DNA of 64,000 bases from positions 744,001-808,000 of the forward strand of contig JAKZZE010000016.1 of the NCBI GenBank assembly GCA_024220505.1, written 5' to 3'. This document shows positions 34,852-46,930 of this stretch, one piece after another (within the stretch, counting starts at the first letter, position 1; every line of letters begins with the position of its first letter). The notes beneath the pieces were generated by a model. It had not been told where the DNA came from. It searched no databases and saw nothing but the letters and a program-made list of their open reading frames with translations. A program made the translations under genes and the position numbers. This DNA comes from Rhizopus arrhizus. Lineage: Eukaryota > Mucoromycota > Mucoromycetes > Mucorales > Rhizopodaceae.

Positions 34852-37800
34852 CTAATTCCTTTTATCAAGTTGTGGAACTTCATTTAAGCCTACTTTCAAA
34901 GTGGAAAGGATATCATGATAATCACTCAATACCAAGTGACGATAGTCAACTACATCTATTTGAGTCACCAGATAAACTAGCAGACGCGCAAATCCATGAT
35001 GTCCAAGAGAGACAGAGGCATAGTGAGCAACAAAGGATTGAAAGAATTGAAAGAATGGGAGATGAGTCTGTCGGATAAAGACCGATGATCTCCGCCAAGC
35101 TGCTTCTAGTGTATCCAAATTCGTTTTCTTCTTACACACTCGCTTTAACCAATCATCTAAATGACTTTGAACGACCGGGTCCCAAAAGATCTCCTTGTCA
35201 CTTTCTATATCAACACTTCTTCCTTCTCGATCACCAATCAAGAATACTTTCATCAAACTAATAATAGCCATCGCATGTTCTATTTCTAATAAACGGTCTG
35301 CTGTTTCAAATGTCTTGACTACGACTGTTGCTGCATCTTCTTGAACTTGTTGTGCCACTCTTGACTTATCCAAATGATACAAGGCATCAATAGGTGACAT
35401 GATAAATGCACTCACATCGGATAATTCACTAGTTGATTGAGGATACATGAATGTCTTGACCCCTCGGCCATCATATCGAAAAAGTGCTTTAGAAATCTCA
35501 ACTTCCGTACTGTCTAACTGAAAATAAAATGGCCTCATTTTTTTGTCAACGACTTGTTTAGATAGACAAAGCTGCAAGAAATCCTGTGACAGCCACGTTT
35601 CTGTTATGCCCATGTGCAAGCATTTCATGCCTGTTTCTAATTCCGCTATGCTCCACAACATATCAACCTCCTTTCTATGCTTTAACCATATCCAAAGTGC
35701 GTATCGCCCAAACAAGTCCTTTTCATACGATCCTTTCACATACCCTTCTGCTTCCACTAAACAATCCATGGCTTCTTTGGCAAACGTTTGATAACACGCA
35801 TGATGAAGCGTTGCATATGCAGAAATAAACTGAATGTAACGAAGTACGTGATGAGTCGTGTAACCCACTGATGCAGCAGAAGGACGGGAATTGAAGCTGC
35901 TCTCCTGAATGATCACTGCCTTCCACACCTGCTCCACCGTCTCTTTTGCGGGTGAAAAGAGATCAATGTAACTTGCCCACGTAGCCAAATATCCCAAAGA
36001 AGCTTCAAATACCTCTTCATCTTTCAAGAGGGCTAGGATTGCAGGTAAATAAGCCGTCGGTTGGTGCCAGTCGATTGCATGCTCAGGTACAGTCTTGTGA
36101 GGGTCTGCAGCAGCATGAAGCAGGACCTCGAGTAAGCCTACGGCAGCACACGCACGAGTTCTTTCTTGCCTGGTACGTACGTTACGAAGCCAGTCCATGA
36201 CAGGGTCTTGAAGGGTTTCCAAGATGGGCACGATGAATCCATAGCAGGTCAAGACGTGAAGCAAGTTTAGTGTTTCGAGTTGCAAAGCATAGGCCTCGGA
36301 CTTCATCTCTTCACACGCAATCTCTGGGTCCGTCAGCAAAAGAGCCAGCAGGCTTGTCATCTTGTCCACCAATCCTTCCGCAATCGATTTGCTTCCCTGG
36401 GCCAGGGTCGTCAAGAGTCGAACGGCTGCCACACTCGGGTATCTCTGTCCCACCTCGGTCATCGGCCAGGATGTTTCAATCATGCCGATTGACACCACAG
36501 GCTCAATCAGTTCTTCCTCTTCTATCATCTCACACACATCTTCACCCGCCTCAGCCAATCGCGTCAACAGTCGCATCACGAGCTCCATCGAGCCCTCGTC
36601 CTTTCGAAGCTCACTCTCGGCTGCCAGCAGGTATCTCAGGCGAGGCAAGAGGTTCATCTTGATCAGGGCGCGTGGTAAATCTTGTTCTGCCAAGGCCGCA
36701 TCGTCCTTCCAGTCTTCTACTGTACGTGTTGTCTGATGGACTCGATCCACGAGTTCGGTCAATTTATCATTGAGTCCCTTGCGTTCGAATGGCTGAGATG
36801 TCTCACGGATGACAGGACGCATGAGATGTCCCATGAATTGATACAGCTTGCGTTCTTCTCGTTCCTCGTCCAAGACCAAGGCGGCCAGTGCACGGACAGC
36901 ACTCACCAACACAATCAGATGACGATCGTCCAGAGCCGAACGAAGATAGACAGACGCAGCATGTTCCTTTCCCGTAAACACCCTCAACACCTTCTGCCAG
37001 ACCTCATCCTTGCCTTGGTTTCGCTTGGCTCTTTCGATGATACGAGCGACGATGGTAAGCACCAGTGCTCTTTGGGACGGGACCTGACTTCGCATCAAAT
37101 AGAATAACTCTGCCAGGGTATAGCCTGCCTTTTCTGGCTCGTCTCCATGGTGATGAAGTCCCTTGTGCACAGGTATCTCACCACGGCACACACTGCCTTG
37201 TAAATCAAACCGGACCTTTCGATACACCTTTTCCACCTCACTTGCCACTCCTTCTTCCTCTTTCTCCTCTTCTTGTGGGACGGAAACAAAACGGTCATCG
37301 ATCCAAGCCAATTTATCGTTCTCTAAGGGGACATCGGCAAAGTACTTTTCTTTCATCTTCAACAGGTCGTCTTCATCGTCTTCTTTGCCGACTGGTTTCT
37401 TTGTAGGTGGTGTCTTTTGGATCGGTTCGTCTGGTTTCTTTTTGAGTCCTTTCATCAGGATGGCGATCGATTCAGGACTGAGTGTGCTCATGATCTCTGC
37501 ACGAGCCTCTTTCAATTCCTCTTCAGACATCTGACTTATCCGTTCTTCATTCTCATCCCATTCGCCCGAGACAGACTGGACCTTTGGAGGGGCTTCCAAG
37601 CGCTCGTTTTTCTTTTGTCTTGACGCTTCCAATCTCTTTTTGAATTCACTTCGATGCACCGGTTTTGGAAATCCGTCTCGCTGTCCTCTTGCCTTGCTGT
37701 TCTTTGGCTCTCGCAGGGAAGGCGCAGTGACTTTTTGCACAGTGTGTTCTTGAATCTCACCCAAGACTTGACCCAGCATCGAAGTGAGATCAATCATTTT

Positions 37801-38088
37801 TTTGGAAACAGGAACGTGTGGTTCTGGATTGGGGTCCATGACGGGTTCATATTCAACGTCTTGAGCTGGATCGTTTAATTCTGGTAGTGTTGGATCTTCT
37901 AATGCAGGCATGGCAGGTGTTGGATCTTCTAACGCAGGCATGGTCGGTGCTTCCACTTTGGGTACAGGTGTACCTCTTCTAATTACTTTTGCTGCAGGTG
38001 TTTGTCCTTGAGAAAAGAATTCCTGCTGAAGTCTTTCAAGATCTTCGTCGTCTTCTGCATTGAATGTGGGTCGAGTGAATTGACTCAT
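34852..38088 (-). CDS. RPAP1: RNA polymerase II-associated protein 1 (RPAP1/Rba50)
   Basis: One uninterrupted exon of 1078 aa, unusual here where most genes are split. Start set at MSQFTRPTFNAEDDEDLERL; the longer frame upstream is only translated poly-A DNA. The RPAP1_N block reads ISQMSEEELKEARAEIMSTL...SIAILMKGLKKK. The RPAP1_C block reads VRFDLQGS...GLHHHGDEPEKAGYTLAELF. A short repeat (PALEDPTPAMPALEDPT) lies near residue 35. The rest is helical, armadillo-like. RPAP1/Rba50 helps assemble Pol II and bring it to the nucleus. Several long antisense frames exist but are shadows of its GC-richer codons. Confidence 0.9.
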   Translation of the reverse strand: MSQFTRPTFNAEDDEDLERLQQEFFSQGQTPAAKVIRRGTPVPKVEAPTMPALEDPTPAMPALEDPTLPELNDPAQDVEYEPVMDPNPEPHVPVSKKMIDLTSMLGQVLGEIQEHTVQKVTAPSLREPKNSKARGQRDGFPKPVHRSEFKKRLEASRQKKNERLEAPPKVQSVSGEWDENEERISQMSEEELKEARAEIMSTLSPESIAILMKGLKKKPDEPIQKTPPTKKPVGKEDDEDDLLKMKEKYFADVPLENDKLAWIDDRFVSVPQEEEKEEEGVASEVEKVYRKVRFDLQGSVCRGEIPVHKGLHHHGDEPEKAGYTLAELFYLMRSQVPSQRALVLTIVARIIERAKRNQGKDEVWQKVLRVFTGKEHAASVYLRSALDDRHLIVLVSAVRALAALVLDEEREERKLYQFMGHLMRPVIRETSQPFERKGLNDKLTELVDRVHQTTRTVEDWKDDAALAEQDLPRALIKMNLLPRLRYLLAAESELRKDEGSMELVMRLLTRLAEAGEDVCEMIEEEELIEPVVSIGMIETSWPMTEVGQRYPSVAAVRLLTTLAQGSKSIAEGLVDKMTSLLALLLTDPEIACEEMKSEAYALQLETLNLLHVLTCYGFIVPILETLQDPVMDWLRNVRTRQERTRACAAVGLLEVLLHAAADPHKTVPEHAIDWHQPTAYLPAILALLKDEEVFEASLGYLATWASYIDLFSPAKETVEQVWKAVIIQESSFNSRPSAASVGYTTHHVLRYIQFISAYATLHHACYQTFAKEAMDCLVEAEGYVKGSYEKDLFGRYALWIWLKHRKEVDMLWSIAELETGMKCLHMGITETWLSQDFLQLCLSKQVVDKKMRPFYFQLDSTEVEISKALFRYDGRGVKTFMYPQSTSELSDVSAFIMSPIDALYHLDKSRVAQQVQEDAATVVVKTFETADRLLEIEHAMAIISLMKVFLIGDREGRSVDIESDKEIFWDPVVQSHLDDWLKRVCKKKTNLDTLEAAWRRSSVFIRQTHLPFFQFFQSFVAHYASVSLGHHGFARLLVYLVTQIDVVDYRHLVLSDYHDILSTLKVGLNEVPQLDKRN

Positions 38089-39580
38089 TTTTTCTTTTAA
38101 AAAAAAAAAAAAGAAAAAGGATTTCAGTCTCCGGAATGACTTTTTTCCTTCTAGCAAAATACTAAATAAAATTGAAGGGTTCCATTTTGCTGTCATAAAA
38201 AGCAAGAGTTTATTTGAATCATCACAAGCATACATGCTTTACTTTTTTGTTTTTGCGTCGTCAGACAAAAAAGTAGAACCAATTGTGTTACTTGAATAAG
38301 TGTTTCATAACAAATGCCTTTATCAGTGGAAACAATCTTGTCAGGTTAAGAATCGCCATATTATCAACATCAAAAATCCCTCCTAATTTTTTTTTCTTTG
38401 TATAAATAACTTCTTTAACAAAACTCTATGACTGTGTTTTCGATAGAGTGTACTTGGTTAAAATAGATTTTTCATTCAAATTGCTGACATTGATTGGCTC
38501 ACTTTTTCAAAATTATTTCGCTCATAATCTTGATCGTATTTCGCATAGTGTATACTTTTTGATTCAAACACCATGACCGATCACCAACATGAAGACGTCA
38601 AGATGATTGAAATTCATGGTTGTGATCAATACAGTGGCTTCAGATGATTTGTGTGCTGCTGTTGAACATGAATAGAGCAAGACTGCAACAGACCCTGATG
38701 TGGTACTACTTGGATTGCACTTTTTAAACACTGAAAAAAAAAAAGGGGGGGGGGAAGGTACTTGCGGACAACTGCTCTGAATACCATCAAAACTCTTTAT
38801 CTAGCAGCAGTAGAGTGGGGGTTGTTGTTGCTACTGAGTGTTCCAAGCTGACTGACAAAAGAGAGCGAAATGTTTTAAGATTGTGAGCAAAGTCTTATAA
38901 AAAAAAAACAGAATAGAAGGTCGTACGATTCTAAAGTGCATGAATAAACTTTTTGAAATAGTGCATTTATTACAGATAATATTTGCCAAATACAAAGATT
39001 CCTTTAACAATGTTCCTTGGACAAATACAAAAGTATATCAAATGATGTAGGCCCGTTTATGTCGTAGCATGAATCCGTCAAATAATGATCATCTAGTTCA
39101 TCTTCTTAACGTAAAAGGTGTTTATGGCGAATGTAGCTATTAAAATGTACATATTTACATTTACTCCATCATTATTTTTATTTGTACATAATAATGATTC
39201 ATAATAAAAACCAGAACAATGTCTACAATAGTCATAGTGATACATTTAATTTTTCTATTATTTTTGTTCAAGTGGTAGGTATAGTGTCTAGAATATCCCT
39301 TTGCTGACTTTTTGGATATCCTAGTTTATTTCTTGTGTTATATATAAATGATCGTATAATGCAAACAATAATAATAAATTTGAATATTATTATTATTATT
39401 TTTTTTTTCATCAACCTTGAAATAATACTATTCACTATTAAAAATTAGCAGTGAATTATTTTGCTGTCATATAATTTTATCCTTATTATCTGTTTATCTA
39501 TTGTTTAGAAACGCTTTAAATAGTATTGAGTTATCAACAAAAAACATCATACTTAACTACCTTCATTCTCTTTTACGTTC
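38089..39580. other. 1.5-kb AT-rich intergenic region
   Basis: RPAP1 promoter at left, then AT-rich DNA with a G-run near 38747. A 25-codon frame at about 38573 (MTDHQHEDVKMIEIHGCDQY) ends quickly and looks like a relic. No supported gene. Confidence 0.4.
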
Positions 39581-40613
39581 ATGAGCCACTTCTTTTTTAG
39601 TGCACAAGCCCAAAATTCCTTGAAGGTTAAATATTTACTGATAGATCTACAGTTTTGTCCTTCTCGTACTGATAATTTTATTAGAAATTTACCTAGAAAT
39701 ACAATTAGGATGTTACTTCAATGAACTCTATTCGCAGAAACGCGTAGCCCTATCCTTCATCTTATCGAATATCTGCTGTTATCTTTTCTTGTCATCATTA
39801 ATCTTTCTTCTTGTTCGCACTCTAGCGGATTAAAAATAGTCCTGATATTTATGCTCTATTTGTATGGTTCATAGGATTATTGCCTTCGCTCACACCAGTT
39901 GTCAAAGATATGTCTAATGACCAAGAGAACCTTTACTTGATTTCCATCCCCTATATCACGTTCCGACTGTACAAAGGTTACTTGGGATTCAATTGTGTAT
40001 ACACACTCTCTTTATTTTCCTTTCGATGACCTTTGATTTATTGATTATAGAAAATGGATCCTTATTGTCTTGCTTTTCTTCTTTGCAAATCAATTGGAAT
40101 CATGAACGGTTTTCCCGAAAAGAAAGGTCAAATTTGGACATTATAAACTGTTTGTCTACAAAGAAAGTTTTAATGGTGAATGAATTGTTGCTGATGAACA
40201 TGAAAAAGAGCTTATTGCAAGGCATTGCCCTTTTTCGTGTTGACAGAGAAAACAATGCCTTGCCCAGCCATGCATTGTTGAGCAATCCAGAATTCTTTGC
40301 TTTTGAAAAAACGCCATGGTTGCTAATCTACAAATCGCACGAGAACCAGTGGACATGCCACTGCAAAAGTCAATACCAGTCGTCAGACGGCCACCCATTA
40401 ATAGTAAGATGGGATAACGACCAAGCAAGTGCACAAAGGCTATTGATGGAGCAGCATGACAGACGACTAGTAAAAAAAGATGACTTGATTATGGTAATTG
40501 ATGTCCTGAGAAATGATATACAGCTGCATCGCCAAGCATGCAATCTGTTTGCCTCGGGTGTACAAGGACATCCATCAAATATGACAGTGACCGATAGCAC
40601 TAGCAACCAATGA
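39581..40613 (+). CDS. Tentative membrane-associated protein of unknown function (286 aa)
   Basis: The last exon (40051-40613, 187 codons) is the firm part. A consistent five-exon model is 39581-39625, 39653-39711, 39748-39790, 39826-39976 and 40051-40613. It reads MSHFFFSAQAQNSLK, then HLIEYLLLSFL, YALFVWFIGLLPSLTPVVKD (one or two membrane spans), and a soluble C-terminal part with FAFEKTPWLLIYKSHENQW and KKDDLIMVIDVLRND. All joins keep phase, but all four donors are GTT or GTC rather than the GTA usual in this window, and introns are short. The upstream part may therefore be wrong or the gene may be decaying. No family recognised. Confidence 0.35.
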
Positions 40614-40782
40614 CAACGGAATGAAGAATTATGTTATTTGGATAGGATTGTCATCTCTGGTGTTGATCTTTGACAAGAATGACTTGTTGATTTATATCCA
40701 GGCTCACTCTCTGCAATGAATTTGAATAGGAATTACGGAGCTAGTTGGCGAAAGGATGCAAGAGATAACCCCTTTTTCTTTT

Positions 40783-40830
<48 letters not shown>

Positions 40831-41339
40831 TTTTATCGAGCGCCAGTTTTATTCTAGACATTTACCAGTAATCGATAGAGCAGAAAAGATAGTAGAAGAA
40901 AGAGAGGGTTGTTATTCCTAAGGATTCCGCAAGCGTTATTAATCAACAACATGTTGAGAAGTGATCGCTTAGCAAGTTATTTAAAGAAACAAGAAGGCAC
41001 GGATAACATATTCCATGTCTTGTGCCGCTTAAAACTCAAGCATACGATTTATAATAAGAAATACAAATTCTTAACTCCTGTATTCATGTTTTGTCATTTT
41101 ATTTTATAGAATGGTTCATGCATGAGCGACCCAAAGGATGCTCGTTTTTTTAGTAAAAAAAAATCCGGTATTTCATTCCGGTCACGAAAATCACAATAAA
41201 GCCGACGACAAAATTGTGACCCAGCCAGAGTTGACTGAAGAACCTACAATGTATTTTTTATGTGTGTGTGTATTTTCTCTCCTCCCCCTTTTTTTTTTAA
41301 AAAAAGAGAACATAGATACGATTAACAGAGACAAAGTTT
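40614..41339. other. Intergenic with a 37-bp T run
   Basis: 726 bp without a supported gene. It contains an uninterrupted T-run at about 40788-40824 and is otherwise AT-rich leader of the LIM-RhoGAP gene. Confidence 0.5.
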
Positions 41340-44290
41340 ATGTGTAGAAATATGAGTATGGATAAACCAACAAGTCGTTCTTTTCCAATATGTCCAAAGT
41401 GTAATGAAAGTTGTTTCAAAAGTGATGGTCAATTAGTGAGGGCACTTAATCAAGTTTATCATTACTCTTGCTTTGTGTGTGAGGTAATAACAAGAGCAAT
41501 AATGTCTACAGCAAACAAAGAAATAAAATAATAATATTATGCTGTACGATATATAGGATTGTTCATTGTCTGTAGCAGATAAATATTATTATTTAATAGA
41601 GAAAAGAAGAAGGATTATTTTATGTCAATATCATTATACAAAACGATCTGCTATGGAAACAGTGGGTTGTGTTCACTGTCCACCTAAAACAATACACTCT
41701 TTCTATTATGAGTTGAATGGCAAAAGTTATTGTAGAATTCACTATTCACTCTTACCAAAAACACAATGTTTTGGGTGTCATCAGGCGGTATTAAAGCAAT
41801 TTGTACAACATCGAGATATACCAGAAAAGATATGGCATCCTGAATGTTACATGATTTATAAAGTAAACTTAAAATACAATTATTAGTGTTCTATCCTTAA
41901 TATGCATATGTAGTTTTGGGGTGTAAAATTGGCTCCGTTACATCAACCAGGTAATAAGAATTAGTATAAAATAGTGTGCTTTTTCGCTTAGTGAACAATA
42001 GGCAGTGATGAATTGATTAAATGTCAAGCAGTGATTGAAAACACAGTGAATCGTGTTTGGACCGACCTAAGTTCATTTGAAGAATCAGCTGCAAATTGCA
42101 TCTCGGACATGTTACTTCATGTTGCGTCTGGGTCATACAGTGAAACGATTGATGTAACAAATCAATTTATTATGCACTTGGAAGTCTTATTTAATGCTTT
42201 GGATTTTATTGATCTACAACTAATTTCATTTGGATCAAGTAAATTACAAACATAATCATAACAATCGTATGGTTTAACTCTTGATATAGGCTTAAATTGC
42301 TCAAGAGAAGCGAGCTTTGTATGTTCTCAAATTCTTCAATTTCTTGAATTGTTAAACCATCCAAGCCCTACTATCACTCAGGATTTATCCTCTTTAGTGA
42401 CAGGATTAGCACAAAATTTGAAATCACTTATTCGAATTGGTTTGTCCACTTCCTTACGTTTGGTAAATAGCACAATAGCATTCATCCTTAGTAACAATAA
42501 GAATAATAAACATGTTTTGGGTAGGAGCAAGAATTGGAGATTGAAAATACGATTTTAAATTTTCTGCAATATTTATTAGCACTTGAAAAGAAGCGCGTAT
42601 GGATTGATGGAAGATATTGGTTTAAAGAAAACATAGCACAGATTGAACAACTTAATATAACATGTCATCAGTGTAACTTGACTATCACTGAGGAATATTA
42701 CACCTGTCGAGAATTATATTGGCATCCATCCTGTTTTCAATGTTCCGTATGTTCTGAACATATCAACTATAAGGAGCCAATCGCATTTGATGAAAGAAAC
42801 CAACCAATCTGTTGTGCAGTTCCCAATCAAACTTTATTTACCTGTACCTATGTAAGCTTACTACAACACCTTTTATATAATCTTAAACTACATCTATCAC
42901 AAGTGACCAACAAACAAGGTAAATAATAACAACAGACTGACTCGTTCTAATTCAACTTAAAGCACTTTATAATAAAGAAGATAATACAGTCTTATTACTT
43001 GGATCGAAAAGACGAAAATCACTCTTGGGTATCCTTAATAAACAACAGCAGCAACCTTCTGAAACAAACAAAATTCATCTTGGACAAGTTCAATCTTCAC
43101 ATGACATTCGACGTGCCTTTAGCATGGGTAGTTCATCCGCACCCATCTCTAATCTTTTTCGAAAGCATTCCAAAAAGAGTCCAAAGAGAGCCTCTGTATT
43201 CAGTTTACATGGCCATGCCTTTATCCAAACCTTACCTTCCTCCCAAGACTGTCTCTTACACCACGTAGCCGCCTTGTCTCTTCAGCCCTTGTTGGATAAC
43301 GCTGTTTTGGATACTAAATCCTCTCCACCGGCGCATCACCCTTCGGTGCTTTGGGGTAAATTGATGACACATATTAAGGCCAAGAATATGAATGAGCATA
43401 GAATCTTTGGTGTGCCTTTGTCGGTGGTTGTGAATAGAGATAAAGAAAGAACGAGAACCAAGACGAATGCAATGACCTGTTTTGATTTTAGTACCGGATT
43501 GACGGCTAGTTTTTCAGACAATGCGTCCATACCCATATTTATAAAGAGCTTAATTACCACCATACTTCAAACAGGTAACTAGGTATATTATACAAGTATC
43601 AATAGTACTCATCATGAGAGAATAGATATGTCTGTTGAAGGCGTATTTCGTAAAAACGGAAATATAAGACAACTCAAACTCCTCGCAGACTCCATTGACA
43701 AGCTGAACGATCAAACTCTTTCTGAACAATCTATCGGTGAAGCCCAAAGACGTCTCTTGGTCAACCAATCCCCGATCCAATTGGCCGCTTTACTTAAACG
43801 ATATCTTCGTGAATTACCTGAACCTTTGCTGACCTTTGGACTTTACAAGTTATTTATTCAGTGCGGTAAAATGGACAATAGCAAACACCTGTTACACATC
43901 GCGTGTTGTTTGCTACCGAAACCCAACAGGGATACGATGCTCATGATCTTTTGTTGTCTAAAATGGATTGGAGGGTTTAGCGAGACGAATCGAATGGATA
44001 TTTGCAACTTGGCCCGTGTGATTGCACCTAGTGTACTCTATAGTAGTCCACCTCATACATGTGATGGTGAATTAAGACAAGGCACTCAGGATGAAATCCT
44101 TGTTATCGAAAATTTAATTAAATATAGTGACGATATGTCTGTGGTAAGTCATTCATCATACTACTGTGCATGAAGGTATATAACCAGTATATAATAGATA
44201 CCACCCGATTTAATTCTATTACCCATTCAAACTGATGAAAAGAAAAATGGACAGAGAAGATTGTCTTGGATACCAGGAAAAAATAAATGA
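41340..44290 (+). CDS. LIM-domain Rho GTPase-activating protein (Lrg1-like)
   Basis: Nine exons: 41340-41483, 41557-41862, 41914-41950, 42002-42238, 42290-42462, 42525-42918, 42963-43574, 43626-44143 and 44198-44290 (837 aa). LIM pairs: CPKC...HYSCFVCEDC, CVHC...CRIHY, CFGC...WHPECY, and a later CHQC...WHPSCFQCSVC. The RhoGAP domain (about residues 578-790) has FGVPLSVVV, the Arg-finger block SVEGVFRKNGNIRQL, and AALLKRYLRELPEPLLTF. LIM repeats plus C-terminal RhoGAP is the Lrg1 architecture, which turns off Rho1 in wall-integrity signalling. The start could also be the ATG four codons downstream. Confidence 0.87.
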
Positions 44291-45933
44291 TGTAGCATAT
44301 TAGTTTAATATTTACGCATCTAGATATATTTATTACAAATAAAGTTAGTCTATATTATTGCTTTTAAAACCGTTCTTTTTTTAAAAAAAAATTCATAAAC
44401 CAAACACCTGTAATTGTATATAGTACTTTGATGTGATGGTTGCATGAAATATGTATTTAAAAAAGAAAAAACACACTCTTGTGTATGATAAACAACAACA
44501 GCGGCAGTAGATTTTGTTTTCCTGGTATGCGTTTTGTATAACGACCCCATCCTCTGGTACAGACGGTTTACATTGTCGCGAGTGAATTCAAAATCTCTTG
44601 AAAATGTAAAATCAAGGACTTGGGATCCTTTACTTTTAAATCAATTATAATCAGGTACTTTTGTATCAATTTTTTGGGGAAATTTTCCACTTTTTTCGAT
44701 ATTCGTCTATCCTTCTCTATCACTATTGAGAACAAAAATTAAATTAGATATCGAATGGTGTATGTTATTTCGTTTGTGTCAAAGTCTTTTATATCTGAAG
44801 AATAAAAACAATGACCTTTTTCATTTTTTAGGCACTCTACAATTTTCTTCAACTCTTATCGTTTAATGATTTCAGCACGTTTTTTTTTAAAAAAAAAAAA
44901 TGAATGCCCATTTTTAGGACTTTATTGGAGCTTGATGCTCGCAGAACCTGCTGGTAATTCTGCTATGATTTACCAACATGGATACCCTATCAAGTTGTTT
45001 TCCTTTTCGCGTTCATTTCAATCTTGTATTTTGCAATTTTTGATTCTTTCCATCATACTGTTAATTTGTTAAATGTTAATAATTAAAAAAGGTGAAACAG
45101 GGAGTATAAGAAATGCTGTGTATAACAATTTAATGTTACTAAAAGGTACGTTGAAAGAGAATACTCAATTGTTATAATTATGGTGTCTTGTTTGATTTTT
45201 ATGATGGTTTTTAGGCTTTATTTATTTACTAGATCATACATCTACCGAAATCTCTTAATACACATCACTGATGTAACAGTATGGATTGCTATGATTGAAC
45301 AGGTTTCTTTTAGAGAGCGATAAAAATAAATCATAACGTGATGTTTAGTGCCATATATCAAAAGAACGGATAAAACAAGAGATGAGTGAAAATCAGTTTT
45401 AAAAATAATGTGCCTGGTGAGCACATTGTGTGTTTGTTATTACTGCAAAACTCCACATGTCCATAAAGCATTGCCCCAAACAGCAGCACTGATAAAGTAA
45501 ATACGAAACATATGCTTCTGATTTCTCAAACTATAATTTTATTCTTAGCTTATGCATATATTTATGGTTTTAACAAAAAGGCGGTTTTGTTTTTACCTTC
45601 TCCTCTTGTTAAATGCTATGTTTCTGTTTAAAAAGGATTAAGCCAACGTTAGCTCTTTATCAATAACACGCTTGTAAGCTGGTGCATACCATAGAAGCCA
45701 TGTTTTGATTTCTTAAATAAAGCGATTTACTCCCTTCTAAAACAAAATATTTGAATTACTAGCTAAAGAAAACATTTTAATCCCAATAAAGCTACAGTGT
45801 TTTCCAAATAAAGGCCAATGTAGAACATCTGAAATGAGAAAAACTTTCTTGGTTAATTGAGAAAATGTAATAGAATTCATGAAAAAAAAATAAAGGCAGC
45901 CATTGGGAATAGTCTTTTTTGTAACACATCTTA
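44291..45933. other. 1.6-kb AT-rich intergenic region
   Basis: 3' flank of the RhoGAP gene and AT-rich DNA. Frames at 44350, 44866 and 45242 show no motif. Read as degraded DNA bordering the mobile-element zone. Confidence 0.4.
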
Positions 45934-46379
45934 TTGCAACTTAAAAATAATAATAACAACAGATGTTCATATGGAAGACCTCTCTCTTTTGAAAATTTTA
46001 ATAATTCTGAGAAGCAAATAGCCAAGGTTTATACCAGCTTAATGCCAATCGTATGTAGAACGATTAATGATGAAGTAGATAACGAGCAAAATATAATCGA
46101 AAAGAACGAAAAAAAACTAAAACACAAGGTAATACTAAAAGCATTGCAAGTAATACTCCAACAAGTAATAATTCCAAAAAGTCAATATCTTACAGATCAT
46201 ACACTGACAAGCAAATTGGTGATTTTATCTCTTTGATAATTGAAATGGTCCCCATAAAAGATGCCGTGTCAAGAACAGATATTATACTTTCTACTGAATA
46301 TCGTTTTCGGAAGACGTGGAATGAAATCAAGAACTTCCTGAAAAAAAAAAAAGAAATCATGCTAAAAAGAATGTACTGA
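45934..46379 (+). pseudogene. Frameshifted transposase-like N-terminal relic
   Basis: One frame gives FENFNNSEKQIAKVYTSLM...NEKKLKHK. Shifting frame at about 46125 gives NTPTSNNSKKSISYRSYTDK, then IGDFISLIIEMVPIKDAVSR and STEYRFRKTWNEIKNFLKKK before a stop. The pattern (Y)TD(K/E)QI..FI..I.E...I..A....I...T(E/A)YRFRK.WN resembles the helix-turn-helix start of transposases widespread in Mucorales. The frame break and the missing catalytic part mark a pseudogene. Family naming is from memory. Confidence 0.42.
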
Positions 46380-46609
46380 AAGTGGAGTGCACATTATTTA
46401 TTGTGAAACTTGTTGGCAATTTTGCGCTCTAGGTTAAGGCAACACCAGGTTAAAGGAATAAAAAAAAAATCAGCGCCCAAAGCTGTCCTCGCCTTTTTAT
46501 TTGTTTGACTGTTTTTATGGTAACTAGTTCTTGTCTCGATGATAATCACCATAAAAAAGAATGTTCATTTTGTGATTTGACATATTCAGCTTTTCAAAAA
46601 AGCCGGTAG

Positions 46610-46818
46610 CATATCTTTAAAGCCCATAATAAAGTTATAAACTCAAGCCAAGCTTGCAACCAAAGGAAAAGGAAGAAGACATTCGCCTACAACTCCCAGA
46701 ATACCTCGAAATATCCCAATACCTCTATCAATCTCGTCTGCTTGTCATGTATTTCTGATTTTCACACCAAGGAAGAACTTGCTACTCACGTGGAGCAAGA
46801 ACGTATTGTTCAATAAAG
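46610..46818 (+). pseudogene. Duplicated 3' end of zinc-finger gene (left copy)
   Basis: Reads HIFKAHNKVINSSQACNQRK onward to HVEQERIVQ and stop, identical to the right copy but cut off before the first Cys pair (CDYC). It therefore lacks a start and half of the first finger. Confidence 0.55.
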
Positions 46819-46930
46819 CACACAAAAATAAACGCGTCTCTCATTACTCATAAAAAAAAATAACAACGAAACCCTTCGAAAAAGTGAAAACAATTTTGTA
46901 TGAATGCTTGAAAACGAAGACATAATTTCC
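46610..46930 (+). repeat. Inverted duplication, left arm (321 bp)
   Basis: The reverse complement of 47726-48046 matches this stretch with about two mismatches by eye (for example AATAACAAC versus AATAGCAAC near 46861, and C versus A at 46921). The arms are separated by a 795-bp centre. Sequence outside both ends does not match. On the plus strand this arm carries the 3' end of a zinc-finger reading frame. Confidence 0.9.

Noticed and set aside
35543..37878. Many long plus-strand frames opposite RPAP1
   Set aside because: They are antisense shadows of a clear 1078-aa gene with RPAP1 N and C signatures; they carry no motifs and overlap each other in several frames.
38573..38660. Short plus-strand frame MTDHQHEDVKMIEIHGCDQY
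   Set aside because: It ends after 25 codons; joining it to downstream coding-like bases would need an intron of about 16 bp, which is too short.
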